From assembly GCA_017512985.1 (NCBI GenBank), contig JAFWEJ010000008.1:496001-560000 (forward strand): a stretch of 64,000 nucleotides of DNA, given 5' to 3'. The notes under the pieces are model-generated. The model ran no database searches and had not been told where the DNA came from. It was given only the letters and a program-made list of their open reading frames with translations. This DNA is from Clostridia bacterium. Lineage in GTDB: Bacteria > Bacillota > Clostridia > Christensenellales > Aristaeellaceae. Each line of letters starts with the position of its first letter. Positions within the stretch are counted from its first letter, which is position 1. The position numbers and the translations under genes are program-made. Below, piece by piece: positions 43,894 to 52,052 of the stretch.

Positions 43894-43984
43894 GCTTTTC
43901 CTTTAATTTTCTTTATAAAACATCTTCCCTATCCATTCGTTTTCGATTATAATATTCCGGACAGCAAACAGGAGGATATCTTTC

Positions 43985-45172
43985 TTGTCCAAGCAGCGCA
44001 TCGGTATTCTGGGCGGCACCTTTGATCCCATACACAGCGGTCATCTCCGTATGGGGATCAGCGTGCTTGAATCCGGATGCCTTGACCGGCTGCTTGTGCT
44101 TCCTTCCGGCCGGCCGCCGCACAAATCCTGCGGAGCGCCGGCAGAGGACCGGTGGAAGATGGTCGTTGCCGCCTGCGCCTGTGACGAAAGACTGGTTCCT
44201 TCCCGTCTGGAGATGGACCGGCCCGGAAAGATCTATACATATGATACGCTGACGGCTATTAGGCGTCAGTTCCCTGATGCGGAACTTTTTTATGTGATCG
44301 GCGCGGATACGGTCCTGCAGCTGCGCTCCTGGTACCGGTCCGAAGATGTGCTTCCCCTGTGCACTTTCCTTGTCTGTCCGCGGCAGGACAGTTCAGAACC
44401 GGATGAATATAAATCTGAACTGAAAAAGCTTTCCTCCCGGGGAGGAAAGTTCCGTACTGTTCCCATGGAATCTGTCTCTGTTTCTTCCACCGAAATTCGT
44501 TCCGCGCTGGCTTTGGGAAAGATACCGGAAAACCTGCCGGTGCCCGTGCGGGAATACTGCCGGTGCAAAGGACTGTACGGATTGTCAGGAAAACTGGAAG
44601 GGATCGATTCCTGGCTTGACAGGCTGTTTGCGGCGCTGAAACCTGGGCGCTTTGCCCATTCTCTGAGTGTCGCCCTGACAGCTGTAAAACTGGCTTCTCT
44701 CTATGGCGAAGATCCTCTTCGTGCGGAGCAGGCCGGGCTCCTTCACGACTGCGCGAAGTATTACCCCCTTGAGGATATGTGCCGTATCGCAAAGGAGCAT
44801 TCCCTGACGGACGATCCCGCGTTTCTTGGCAGCAGTGCCCTGCTTCATTCACTCATCGGCGCGCAGGTTGCGCAGGATGAGTATGGCATGCATGACCCGG
44901 CTGTTCTGGATGCAATCAGATACCATAATACCGGCTGCCCCGGAATGTCCCGCCTTGCCATGTGCGTATGCCTTGCCGATTCAATCGAACCCCTTCGCCG
45001 GAGCTATCCGCTTCTCGATGAAGTCCGTTCTCTTTCAGAAAAGTCACTCGAGCGTGCCCTTCTCCTTTCGCTTGAAGGCACAGCGAAATATGTGAAATCC
45101 CGCGGCAGGTATCTTCACCCCCGCACAAAGAATACGATCCGCTGGCTCAGAAGCCAGGTCGGATCCGAATAA
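43985..45172 (+). CDS. nadD: fusion: nicotinate-nucleotide adenylyltransferase (NadD) + YqeK HD hydrolase
   Basis: A single 395-residue frame. Residues 1-195 are NadD, which makes nicotinate adenine dinucleotide: GGTFDPIHSGH (10-20) and the SSTEIR motif (168-172). Residues 205-395 are a YqeK-type HD domain: H225 in RFAHS, HD at 254-255 in LLHDCAKYY, H288 in LLHSLIG, H314 in YHNTG, D332 in ADSIEP. YqeK relatives hydrolyse Ap4A to ADP. In most Firmicutes the two are separate adjacent genes. No stop or frameshift interrupts the join. The start is TTG at 43985 with AGGAGGATATCT upstream. rsfS follows, as usual. Confidence 0.9.
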   Translation: MSKQRIGILGGTFDPIHSGHLRMGISVLESGCLDRLLVLPSGRPPHKSCGAPAEDRWKMVVAACACDERLVPSRLEMDRPGKIYTYDTLTAIRRQFPDAELFYVIGADTVLQLRSWYRSEDVLPLCTFLVCPRQDSSEPDEYKSELKKLSSRGGKFRTVPMESVSVSSTEIRSALALGKIPENLPVPVREYCRCKGLYGLSGKLEGIDSWLDRLFAALKPGRFAHSLSVALTAVKLASLYGEDPLRAEQAGLLHDCAKYYPLEDMCRIAKEHSLTDDPAFLGSSALLHSLIGAQVAQDEYGMHDPAVLDAIRYHNTGCPGMSRLAMCVCLADSIEPLRRSYPLLDEVRSLSEKSLERALLLSLEGTAKYVKSRGRYLHPRTKNTIRWLRSQVGSE

Positions 45173-45224
45173 CAGTCAGAGTATGGCCCGATGCCCTGAA
45201 ATATTTTTTTATGGAGGGAAAAAC

Positions 45225-45590
45225 ATGCAGGATCAGGAAACCGTTCTCCGTCTCGCCCGTTTGCTCTATGACCGTAAAGCGCAGGATATCGTCGTCCTGG
45301 ACGTATCCCATCTGACCGTTCTGTGCGACCATATGGTCATCGCGTCAGGCCGGACCGACACCCAGGTTTCATCCCTTGCGGACGCCGTGGATGAGATGCT
45401 GGCAAAGGAAGGCCTCGTTCTCCGCAGGAGTGAAGGACGCCGTGAGGGGCGCTGGGTAATTCTTGATTACGGACATGTTATCGTCCACATCTTTCACCGG
45501 GACGAGCGTGCTTTCTATGGTCTGGACCGTCTCTGGAATGACGGTACGAACGCAGTGGCCCTTCCCTTTGACCAGACAGTTGCGGACTGA
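45225..45590 (+). CDS. rsfS: ribosomal silencing factor RsfS
   Basis: A 121-residue protein that binds L14 and blocks subunit joining under nutrient limitation. The family core DIVVLDVSHLTVLCDHMVIASG and the VIVHIFHRDERAFYGLDRLW ending are intact. ATG at 45225 follows ATGGAGGGAAAAAC; an in-frame ATG at 45183 is less well placed. Confidence 0.94.
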   Translation: MQDQETVLRLARLLYDRKAQDIVVLDVSHLTVLCDHMVIASGRTDTQVSSLADAVDEMLAKEGLVLRRSEGRREGRWVILDYGHVIVHIFHRDERAFYGLDRLWNDGTNAVALPFDQTVAD

Positions 45591-45602
45591 GCAGTATTGC
45601 GA

Positions 45603-45636
45603 AACCGCGGCAGCCGTTGCTGCCGCGGTTGTTTTA
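45603..45636 (+). terminator. terminator after rsfS
   Basis: Perfect 12-base-pair stem AACCGCGGCAGC / GCTGCCGCGGTT, CGTT loop, then GTTTTATG. It lies between convergent rsfS and coaBC. Confidence 0.88.
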
Positions 45637-46833
45637 TGTTCTTAATGCAAGGATCCTGTCCAGGATAACGTCTGCCAGCTGTCGCTTTGTCTGCAGGGGA
45701 AGCGCTTCGGACCCTTCCTTTGTGATCAGGGTGGCGATATTCGTATCCACATTGAATCCGGCGCCCGGCGCAGTCACATCGTTGGCAACGATCATATCCA
45801 GATTCTTCTTCTTCAGCTTGGAAACGGCATTCTTTTGAACATGATCCGTTTCGGCGGCAAACCCGACCAGCGTCTGGCCCTTTTTCCTGTTCCTGCCGAC
45901 TGCCATGGCCACGTCGGGGTTTTCTGTGAGGGTCAGCGTCAGTGGCTGCCCTTCGGCCTTTTTGATCTTTGTGGCGCTCTGTTTCTCCACACGGTAATCG
46001 CACACGGCGGCGGCCTGGATGATTACATCCTGTTCCGGCGCTTCGCGGATCATCGCGTCATACAGATCCTGCGCTGATTCAATGCGGACGGTACGGACTC
46101 CTTCCGGAACCGGTACGGAAACGCTGCCGCAGACAACTGTCACTTCCGCTCCCCTGTCCCTGGCGGCTTCGGCAAGGGCAAATCCCATCTTTCCGCTGGA
46201 GTCGTTGGTAATGAACCGTACAGGATCCAGCCTTTCCCTTGTCGCTCCGGCGGTAACAAGCACCCTGAGCCCGGCCATGTCTGCCGCACGGTTCAGGATA
46301 CGGCATATTTCCTCCGCGATGGCTTCCGGTTCGCTCATGCGGCCGGCGCCTTCGTCACCGCAGGCAAGCATACCGCTATCAGGACCGATAAAGAGGACGC
46401 CGCGTTCACGCAGTGTCTTCACATTGGCGCGTGTGGCTTCCGCAGTCCACATTCCGGTGTTCATGGCAGGCGCGGCCAATACCGGCGCTTTGGTTGCCAG
46501 TACGGTGGTGGAAAGCATATCGTCCGCGATACCGGCGGCCATTTTTGCGAGGATATTCGCGGTTGCGGGCGCGATGACAAAAACCTCGGCCAGCCTGGCC
46601 AGGGCCACATGCTCCACATTCCAGTATTCCGGCGCCTGAAAAGTATCCGTTACGACCTGGTTCGCCGAAAGCGTCTGAAACGTCAGCGGGGAAACGAATT
46701 CCGTCGCGTTGCGGGTCATGATCACATGGACTTCCGCGCCCAGATGACGCAAACGGGAGACAAGCTCCGCGCTTTTATACGCCGCAATGCCTCCCGTCAC
46801 TCCCAGCACGATCTTTCTGCCGGTCAGATCCAT
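45634..46833 (-). CDS. coaBC: bifunctional phosphopantothenoylcysteine decarboxylase / phosphopantothenate-cysteine ligase
   Basis: Makes 4'-phosphopantetheine in CoA synthesis; the last CoA step is encoded by the coaE fusion at 4392. The CoaC flavoprotein half (1-about 190) has VLGVTGGIAAYKSAELV, the active-site His in EHVALARLAEV and APAMNTGMW. The CoaB half has VTAGATRERLDPVRFI, and ATKIKK near residue 300. Length 399 is normal. ATG 46833 is one base after the rpoZ stop; an in-frame 46869 start is inside rpoZ. Confidence 0.95.
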   Translation of the reverse strand: MDLTGRKIVLGVTGGIAAYKSAELVSRLRHLGAEVHVIMTRNATEFVSPLTFQTLSANQVVTDTFQAPEYWNVEHVALARLAEVFVIAPATANILAKMAAGIADDMLSTTVLATKAPVLAAPAMNTGMWTAEATRANVKTLRERGVLFIGPDSGMLACGDEGAGRMSEPEAIAEEICRILNRAADMAGLRVLVTAGATRERLDPVRFITNDSSGKMGFALAEAARDRGAEVTVVCGSVSVPVPEGVRTVRIESAQDLYDAMIREAPEQDVIIQAAAVCDYRVEKQSATKIKKAEGQPLTLTLTENPDVAMAVGRNRKKGQTLVGFAAETDHVQKNAVSKLKKKNLDMIVANDVTAPGAGFNVDTNIATLITKEGSEALPLQTKRQLADVILDRILALRT

Positions 46834-46834
46834 A

Positions 46835-47053
46835 TCAGTTCTGCTCCTCCTGCTCAACCGGGTTGTCATAGGTCAGCAGCCCGCGGTTGATCTCCTCAAC
46901 GGCGGTTTTCAGCGGTTTCATTCCTTCCGCGTCAATCATCGGCAGTGCGCCGTTCACGATTTCGCGTCCGCGTTTGCTCGCTTCGACGACCAGGGTATAG
47001 CGGCTGTCCGCATGATTCAGCAGTTCAAGTACGCTCGGATCAACAATAGACAT
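46835..47053 (-). CDS. rpoZ: DNA-directed RNA polymerase omega subunit
   Basis: A 72-residue assembly subunit of RNA polymerase. The signature SRYTLVVEASKRGREI near residues 17-32 is intact, and the C-terminal tail is acidic. GAGGAGGAAAAGAA precedes the ATG. Position between gmk and coaBC is standard. Confidence 0.93.
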   Translation of the reverse strand: MSIVDPSVLELLNHADSRYTLVVEASKRGREIVNGALPMIDAEGMKPLKTAVEEINRGLLTYDNPVEQEEQN

Positions 47054-47080
47054 TTCTTTTCCTCCTCAGGTATTTTCTGT

Positions 47081-47683
47081 TCATTCCTCAATTTCGGGGA
47101 AATAGCGGACTGTGTTCTGTTTTTCCGCCCTCACGATGGCAGCCAGCTGTTCGAATGCAAGTTCAAGATTGTCGTTCACGACCAGGTACCTGTACCGGTC
47201 CATCTGGCGGATCTCTCCCCTGGCATTGTTCAGCCTGCGCTGGATCTCTTCCTCGTTCTCGGTGTTCCGTGTATGAAGCCTTACCTTCAGGTCATGATAG
47301 CTCGGCGGAAGAATGAACACGCTGACGCAGTCCTTTTCCTTGGCCATGACTTCCCGGGCACCCTGGGGATCGATATCGAGCAGGACGTTCTGGCCCTTTT
47401 CCATCCGGTCGTACACTTCTGATTTCAGTGTGCCGTAACGGTGTCCGTGGACGCTTGCATGCTCGATGAACGCATCCTCGGCAAGCAGTTTATCATATTC
47501 CTCTTCAGAAATAAAGTGGTAATGAACATCTTCGATCTCATTTTCACGCCGTCCCCTGGTCGTCACGCTGACCGAAAAACAGAAAGAGGGGTCTTTCTCC
47601 AGCAGTCTGGCGACAAGCGTGCCCTTTCCGGCGCCGGACGGACCAGAAATGACCAGCAGCATTCCTTTCCTTGTTTCTTTCAT
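47081..47683 (-). CDS. gmk: guanylate kinase
   Basis: Phosphorylates GMP to GDP. 200 residues; P-loop [10 protein letters not shown] (14-23), GMP-binding [19 protein letters not shown], and [13 protein letters not shown]. It overlaps the remA stop by four bases. Purine salvage via hpt (60783) feeds the same GMP pool. Confidence 0.96.
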   Translation of the reverse strand: MKETRKGMLLVISGPSGAGKGTLVARLLEKDPSFCFSVSVTTRGRRENEIEDVHYHFISEEEYDKLLAEDAFIEHASVHGHRYGTLKSEVYDRMEKGQNVLLDIDPQGAREVMAKEKDCVSVFILPPSYHDLKVRLHTRNTENEEEIQRRLNNARGEIRQMDRYRYLVVNDNLELAFEQLAAIVRAEKQNTVRYFPEIEE

Positions 47684-47937
47684 GCTTCTTCCTCCGTCCC
47701 TTTGTGTTCATCGATCCGGGCAGCTACTGTCTCGGGCAGCAGCGGTGAAAGAATAATATGTTCCGAATCCGTGACGATCACGGCGCGGGTCTTGTGACCG
47801 CAGGTTGCGTCGATTACCCTGCCGGTATCTCTGGCGTCCTGGATCATCCTGCGGATCGGCGCGGCGTCCGGTGAAACGACTGCCACCAGCCTGTCAGCCG
47901 CGAGCATATTGCCGTATCCGATGTTTACCAGTTTCAT
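47680..47937 (-). CDS. remA: RemA-like DNA-binding regulator (DUF370)
   Basis: An 85-residue protein of the RemA/DUF370 family; in B. subtilis RemA activates extracellular-matrix genes. Signature [29 protein letters not shown] is intact. ATG at 47937 is preferred to an in-frame GTG at 47946. The gene sits between yicC and gmk, its normal place in Firmicutes; a local target is not visible. Confidence 0.9.
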   Translation of the reverse strand: MKLVNIGYGNMLAADRLVAVVSPDAAPIRRMIQDARDTGRVIDATCGHKTRAVIVTDSEHIILSPLLPETVAARIDEHKGTEEEA

Positions 47938-47942
47938 AGCCG

Positions 47943-48815
47943 TCACTCCACGTTCTGAATCTGTTCGCGCAGTTTTTCAATTTCACTCTTCAGGTCAACC
48001 ACATATTGTGCAATGGCGGCGTCCGAAGCCTTGGAGCCGATCGTATTGGCTTCCCGGTTCATCTCCTGAATCAGAAAGTCCATTTTCTTTCCGATCTCGT
48101 TTTCATTGTCCAGGTATTTGCGCATCTGGCGGATATGGCTGTCCAGCCGTGCCAGCTCCTCGTCGATCGCGCATCTGTCTGCAATGATCGCAACCTCCTG
48201 CGCCAGCCGCTGTGGTTCAACCGATTCCGTCAGCAGGTTTTTCAGGCGGGTTTCCAGTTTTTCCCGATATTCGTCCACAACTGCCGGCGCCCGTTTCAGA
48301 ATCAGCGTCCTCAGGGCGTCCGCAGCATCCAGGTGAACAGTCAGGTCTTCCTTCAGGTGCGCGCCTTCACGTTCGCGCATCTGCACCAGCTGGGCTGCGG
48401 CAATTTCCGTTGCTTCCGCGCAGATGGCGGCAACCAGTTCCTCATCCATCTCCCGCTCGTTCAGAGTCAGCACGCCTTCCATCTTCATCAGGCGGCTTAC
48501 GGTCAGGTCGTTCACAACTCCGGTCTTCCGGGCGATCTGTTCCGCCGCCTCCAGGTATCTTCCGGCCAGTTCTTCGTCACATACAACGTCGGCAGCGGAA
48601 GCGTCCGTTCTTTTGACTGTCAGGAATACATCCGCGTGTCCCCGGCTGATCTTCTTTCCCAGGCCGTCCCGGACTGTCTGTTCCAGGAAAGACAGGTTGC
48701 GCGGAAGCCGCATTCCGATATCAAGGAAACGGTGGTTGACTGTCTTCAGGTCGACAGTTACCTCCCATCCGTCCTGCTGTACTTTTCCGCTTCCGCATCC
48801 CGTCATGCTGCGCAT
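47943..48815 (-). CDS. yicC: YicC/YloC-family endoribonuclease
   Basis: A 290-residue protein with the YicC N-terminal domain ([25 protein letters not shown]) and the DUF1732 C-terminal domain ending [30 protein letters not shown]. coli YicC is an endoribonuclease of RNA turnover. It heads the yicC-remA-gmk-rpoZ-coaBC operon from the promoter at 48845. Confidence 0.92.
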   Translation of the reverse strand: MRSMTGCGSGKVQQDGWEVTVDLKTVNHRFLDIGMRLPRNLSFLEQTVRDGLGKKISRGHADVFLTVKRTDASAADVVCDEELAGRYLEAAEQIARKTGVVNDLTVSRLMKMEGVLTLNEREMDEELVAAICAEATEIAAAQLVQMREREGAHLKEDLTVHLDAADALRTLILKRAPAVVDEYREKLETRLKNLLTESVEPQRLAQEVAIIADRCAIDEELARLDSHIRQMRKYLDNENEIGKKMDFLIQEMNREANTIGSKASDAAIAQYVVDLKSEIEKLREQIQNVE

Positions 48816-48844
48816 GTCGGCTTCACCTCTCTTTATTGTTTGAG

Positions 48845-48873
48845 ATTATATCATTCAGGTTACCGGTTGGCAA
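48845..48873 (-). promoter_or_regulatory. promoter of the yicC-coaBC operon, overlapping the nagA 3' end
   Basis: Minus strand TTGCCA (48873-48868), 17 bases, TATAAT (48850-48845): one or two mismatches. The -35 lies inside the last codons of nagA. Confidence 0.8.
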
Positions 48874-50003
48874 CTTTCACCGTTTTCGGTGATGACGCCT
48901 TTCATCTGCCAGTCCCGCGACCAGCGGGTCAGTACTCCCGGGCTGCCGGGCACCATATGTCCGGCGACATCCTCGCCGATGGATTCCGCGGGTGTTGAAA
49001 TGCACATCGCGCACGCTTCGAGCGGATCCGCCCCGTAACGCGTGATCAGGTTAAGAAGTGCCTGCGGCATCGTCAGCACAGATCCGGCAAGCGTACCGTC
49101 TTCCAGCCTGGCGGCGCCGCCGGCAACATTGACTTTCTGTCCTCCGAGCGCGTATTCCCCGTCAGGCATGCCGGCCGCCTCCATCGCGTCCGTGATGGCC
49201 ACGGCACGGGACGCGCCTTTGCACCGGATAAGAAGGCGGATAATGTCTTCATGCAGATGAATGCCGTCGCAGATCATCTCGCAGTAAAACCGGCCGTCTG
49301 TAAGCGCCGCGCCCGGAACACCCGGTTCGCGGTGATGGATCGGAGTCTGGGCGTTGAAGGTATGCGTCACATGATCTGCTCCCCAGTCTCCGGCGGAGTG
49401 AACCTGTGCAGCCGTTGCGTCCGTATGTCCGACAGAAATCCGGATACCAGCCGCTGCGGCACGGCGGATAAACGCTTCGCTTCCATTCCGCTCCGGAGCC
49501 ATCGTAATCAGCCGGACAGAGGATGGATCACCCGCCATGCGCAGGAAAACCTGCCAGTCCGGATCCGTAAAATACTGTTTGAGCTGTGCGCCGGCTCTGC
49601 CCTCACTGAGGAACGGCGCTTCCATATGTGCGCCAAGGACGCGCGCCCCGTTCCTTTCCGGCCGGTCCATCACGGCGCGCACTCCGTCCAGCGCGTTCTT
49701 CGTTTCCGTTTCAGAAGCGCTCATTGTTGTCGGGCAGAACGCTCCTGTGCCGAATTTGGCAAGTTCCCTGCACATCCTGCGTATATCGGCTTCTCCGCGC
49801 ATTGCGTCTGATCCGCGGAATGCATGAATGTGGACGTCAACAAAACCCGGAAGCAGATAATCACCTTCCAGGTCGATCCTGCCCTCTCCGTTCTCAGCAG
49901 CAGTCTTTTCTCCCACTTCGGACACGATCCCGTTCTGAATCCGGACCGAAATACCTTTCACAAAACGGTCGCCTGTAAATACGGTTCCGTTCTCAATCAG
50001 CAT
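48855..50003 (-). CDS. nagA: N-acetylglucosamine-6-phosphate deacetylase
   Basis: Amidohydrolase making glucosamine-6-P from GlcNAc-6-P in amino-sugar and wall recycling. 382 residues. The metal and active-site signatures are present: PGFVDVHIHAF (about 52-62), Glu in GAHMEAPFLSE, His in ISVGHTDA, THTFNAQTPIHHREPG, and the catalytic Asp in AITDAM. nagB is not seen nearby. It is the last gene of the strand run from nfnA (31 bases after nrdG). Confidence 0.93.
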   Translation of the reverse strand: MLIENGTVFTGDRFVKGISVRIQNGIVSEVGEKTAAENGEGRIDLEGDYLLPGFVDVHIHAFRGSDAMRGEADIRRMCRELAKFGTGAFCPTTMSASETETKNALDGVRAVMDRPERNGARVLGAHMEAPFLSEGRAGAQLKQYFTDPDWQVFLRMAGDPSSVRLITMAPERNGSEAFIRRAAAAGIRISVGHTDATAAQVHSAGDWGADHVTHTFNAQTPIHHREPGVPGAALTDGRFYCEMICDGIHLHEDIIRLLIRCKGASRAVAITDAMEAAGMPDGEYALGGQKVNVAGGAARLEDGTLAGSVLTMPQALLNLITRYGADPLEACAMCISTPAESIGEDVAGHMVPGSPGVLTRWSRDWQMKGVITENGESCQPVT

Positions 50004-50033
50004 AATGCTGTCCTTTCTTTCCTGAAATTGCTT

Positions 50034-50726
50034 TCAGTCGACGCCCCTCAGTTCAACCGCCGGTACCGCCGGACGGACAATGTCCGCCCAGTGCCTCATC
50101 CGTTCCTCTGCCGGCGCGTGAAGTCCCTCAAACGGGACCGTATCCCGGTCGGTAAACCGCTGCAGATAATAGCGCCTGGCGCCCCTGATCCATTGCCCGA
50201 TCTGCTCAAAGCTGCTGTCGTCGTGCAGCTCTTCTACGGCTGTGGTCCTGAATTCATAATCGACTGTTCCTTCGAGCAGCATGGCTGCGCTTTCCCGGAT
50301 GGGACCCATATCGAGATTGTCCAGGCCTGCCGTTTCCGCGTAACGGTCGGGGCTGTTTTTGATATCCATTGCCACATACTGGACGAGTCCGTCCCGAATC
50401 ATTCTGCCGAGCCTTTCGGGATGCGTCCCGTTCGTATCCAGTTTGACGGGATATCCGAGTTCCTGTACCCGTTTAGCAAGATCCGGAAGGTCTTTCTGAA
50501 GCAGGGGTTCCCCGCCTGTAAACGCGACGCCGTCGAGCAGGCCCTGCCGTTTTTTCAGGAATCCGATCAGCTCCTCCTCGTCCATAACCGCCGGGGCTGA
50601 TCCGTCCAGAAGTTCCGCATTATGGCAAAAAGGGCAGCGCATATCGCAGCCCCCGAAAAACACAGTACACGCGACTCTGCCCGGAAAATCAAGCAGTGTC
50701 ATTTTCTGCAGCCCGTGAATCTTCAA
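50034..50726 (-). CDS. nrdG: anaerobic ribonucleotide reductase activating protein-like radical SAM enzyme
   Basis: A 230-residue radical-SAM activase. The cluster motif CDMRCPFC (CxxxCxxC) at about 27-34 and FTGGEPLLQKDL near residue 70 are clear. It matches the NrdG-type family that installs the glycyl radical on class III ribonucleotide reductase. No nrdD partner is in the window, so a different glycyl-radical partner is possible. The start is TTG at 50726 with AAGGAGGATCCGGAA upstream; 13 bases follow the preceding gene. Confidence 0.86.
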   Translation of the reverse strand: MKIHGLQKMTLLDFPGRVACTVFFGGCDMRCPFCHNAELLDGSAPAVMDEEELIGFLKKRQGLLDGVAFTGGEPLLQKDLPDLAKRVQELGYPVKLDTNGTHPERLGRMIRDGLVQYVAMDIKNSPDRYAETAGLDNLDMGPIRESAAMLLEGTVDYEFRTTAVEELHDDSSFEQIGQWIRGARRYYLQRFTDRDTVPFEGLHAPAEERMRHWADIVRPAVPAVELRGVD

Positions 50727-50739
50727 TTCCGGATCCTCC

Positions 50740-51078
50740 TTACTGCCATTTCTCCCAGACTTCCGGTTTATATCCGGTTGTCATCTGGCTGCCGTTCCGT
50801 ACAATCGGCAGCTTCAGCAGCCACGGATTTTCCTGAATTGCAGGAATCAGCAGTTCCGCCCTGTCGTAATAGCAGGCCGGATGTTCTTTTACTTTCTTAT
50901 CGTCACGGTCAATCAGTTCCTGCAGTCCGATCGCGGAAATCATCAGGCGGATCTCACGTTCTCCGAGTTTGTGTTTTTTCAGGTCCAGGCTTTGAAACGG
51001 GATCCTGCGTTCCTTAAAATACCGCTCGGCCTTCTGCGCGTCAAAGTTTTTCTTCCCGCTGTAGATTTGGATGTTCAT
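50740..51078 (-). CDS. ArsC/Spx-family protein lacking the active-site cysteine
   Basis: A 112-residue thioredoxin-fold protein of the arsenate-reductase/Spx family: MNIQIYSGKKNFDAQKAERYF start, LKKHKLGEREIR, KLPIVRNG and GYKPEVWEKW end. The usual CxxS/CxxC near residues 9-13 is replaced (SGKKNFD), so no catalytic cysteine is there; the only cysteine is in HPACYYD. It cannot be a standard arsenate reductase; a protein-binding role like Spx is one option. ATG 51078 overlaps dnaC by four bases; GGAGGAAACCTGAAAGC precedes it. Confidence 0.8.
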   Translation of the reverse strand: MNIQIYSGKKNFDAQKAERYFKERRIPFQSLDLKKHKLGEREIRLMISAIGLQELIDRDDKKVKEHPACYYDRAELLIPAIQENPWLLKLPIVRNGSQMTTGYKPEVWEKWQ

Positions 51079-52052
51079 GCTTTCAGGTTTCCTCCGACCC
51101 GGATATCCCTGCCGATCAGGTTCATTACTTTGCAACAGCGGCTGTCCCGCAGCCTGGAAGCCACCCGCTCCGTATAGCGTTCCCGGAATTTGGCCATATC
51201 CAGATTCGTGGAGATCACGGTGGACAGGTTCCGGTTCTGCCGTTCGTTCAGCAGATTGAACAGCTGTTCCACCGTCACGTTCTGCATCAGCGGTTCGCTT
51301 CCCAGATCATCAATCATGAGCACGTCCGCGTCAAGCAGTTCAGAGGACCCCTGGTCGTTTTCAAAATAACTCTTCCGAAGCACTTCCAGCATACGGTACG
51401 CGCTGATGAGCAGAACGTTGATATCCCTTTCGATCAGTCGGTCGGCCATGGCATGCAGCAGGAATGTTTTGCCCAGGCCTGTGCTTCCCGTCAGGACAAG
51501 GTCACGGTATGTGCTGTCCGGATATTCTTCCGCCCATTTCCTGCACGTTGCCAGATGGACCCTCATCAGCTCCCGCTGGCTGAAGGACTGTCCGGGAATC
51601 TTCTCCTCCGGAAAGACGCTCAGGTCAAAGCTTTCAAAGGTTTCATTCTTTCCGCTGTCCAGGCCGATTTTCCCGCGCAGTTTCTGCTGATATGCTTTTT
51701 TCAGGCATGCGCACGGTTCTTTTACCGGATCTCCGGTGCGTCCGGTATCCCTGCAGACCGGGCAGCGGTATACCGGCGCAAGATAATCAGCCGAAAACCC
51801 CTTTTCTTCCAGTTTTGAACGGATCTCGGCTGACAGTTCCTTCATCCGGGCGGCAAGGTTTCCCGCGTCCGCGGGTCCCCTGAGGGCATTGCGCAGAGTA
51901 CCGAATATCAGTTCCTCCCTCTGCCGGACAAGCGCATAGATTTCAGGCTCTTCCGCCATGATCTGTTCCCTGCGCCGCTGTTCTTCGCGTTCGTTTGCGA
52001 AACGGACCTGGTCGTATTCAAGCTCCAGTTCCTTCAGCAGATCCTCACGCAT
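51075..52052 (-). CDS. dnaC: DnaC/DnaI-like helicase-loading ATPase
   Basis: A 325-residue AAA+ ATPase that loads replicative helicase. A zinc-ribbon-like CPVCRDTG...PCACL segment near residues 95-116 precedes the AAA+ domain with Walker A LTGSTGLGKTF, Walker B LMIDDLGSEP, sensor 1 VISTNLD and an RVASRL arginine-finger-type segment. The start 52052 (MREDLLKEL) is chosen because GGAGG lies eight bases upstream; the in-frame ATG at 52073 would leave that site unused. It overlaps dnaD by eight bases. Confidence 0.9.
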   Translation of the reverse strand: MREDLLKELELEYDQVRFANEREEQRRREQIMAEEPEIYALVRQREELIFGTLRNALRGPADAGNLAARMKELSAEIRSKLEEKGFSADYLAPVYRCPVCRDTGRTGDPVKEPCACLKKAYQQKLRGKIGLDSGKNETFESFDLSVFPEEKIPGQSFSQRELMRVHLATCRKWAEEYPDSTYRDLVLTGSTGLGKTFLLHAMADRLIERDINVLLISAYRMLEVLRKSYFENDQGSSELLDADVLMIDDLGSEPLMQNVTVEQLFNLLNERQNRNLSTVISTNLDMAKFRERYTERVASRLRDSRCCKVMNLIGRDIRVGGNLKA

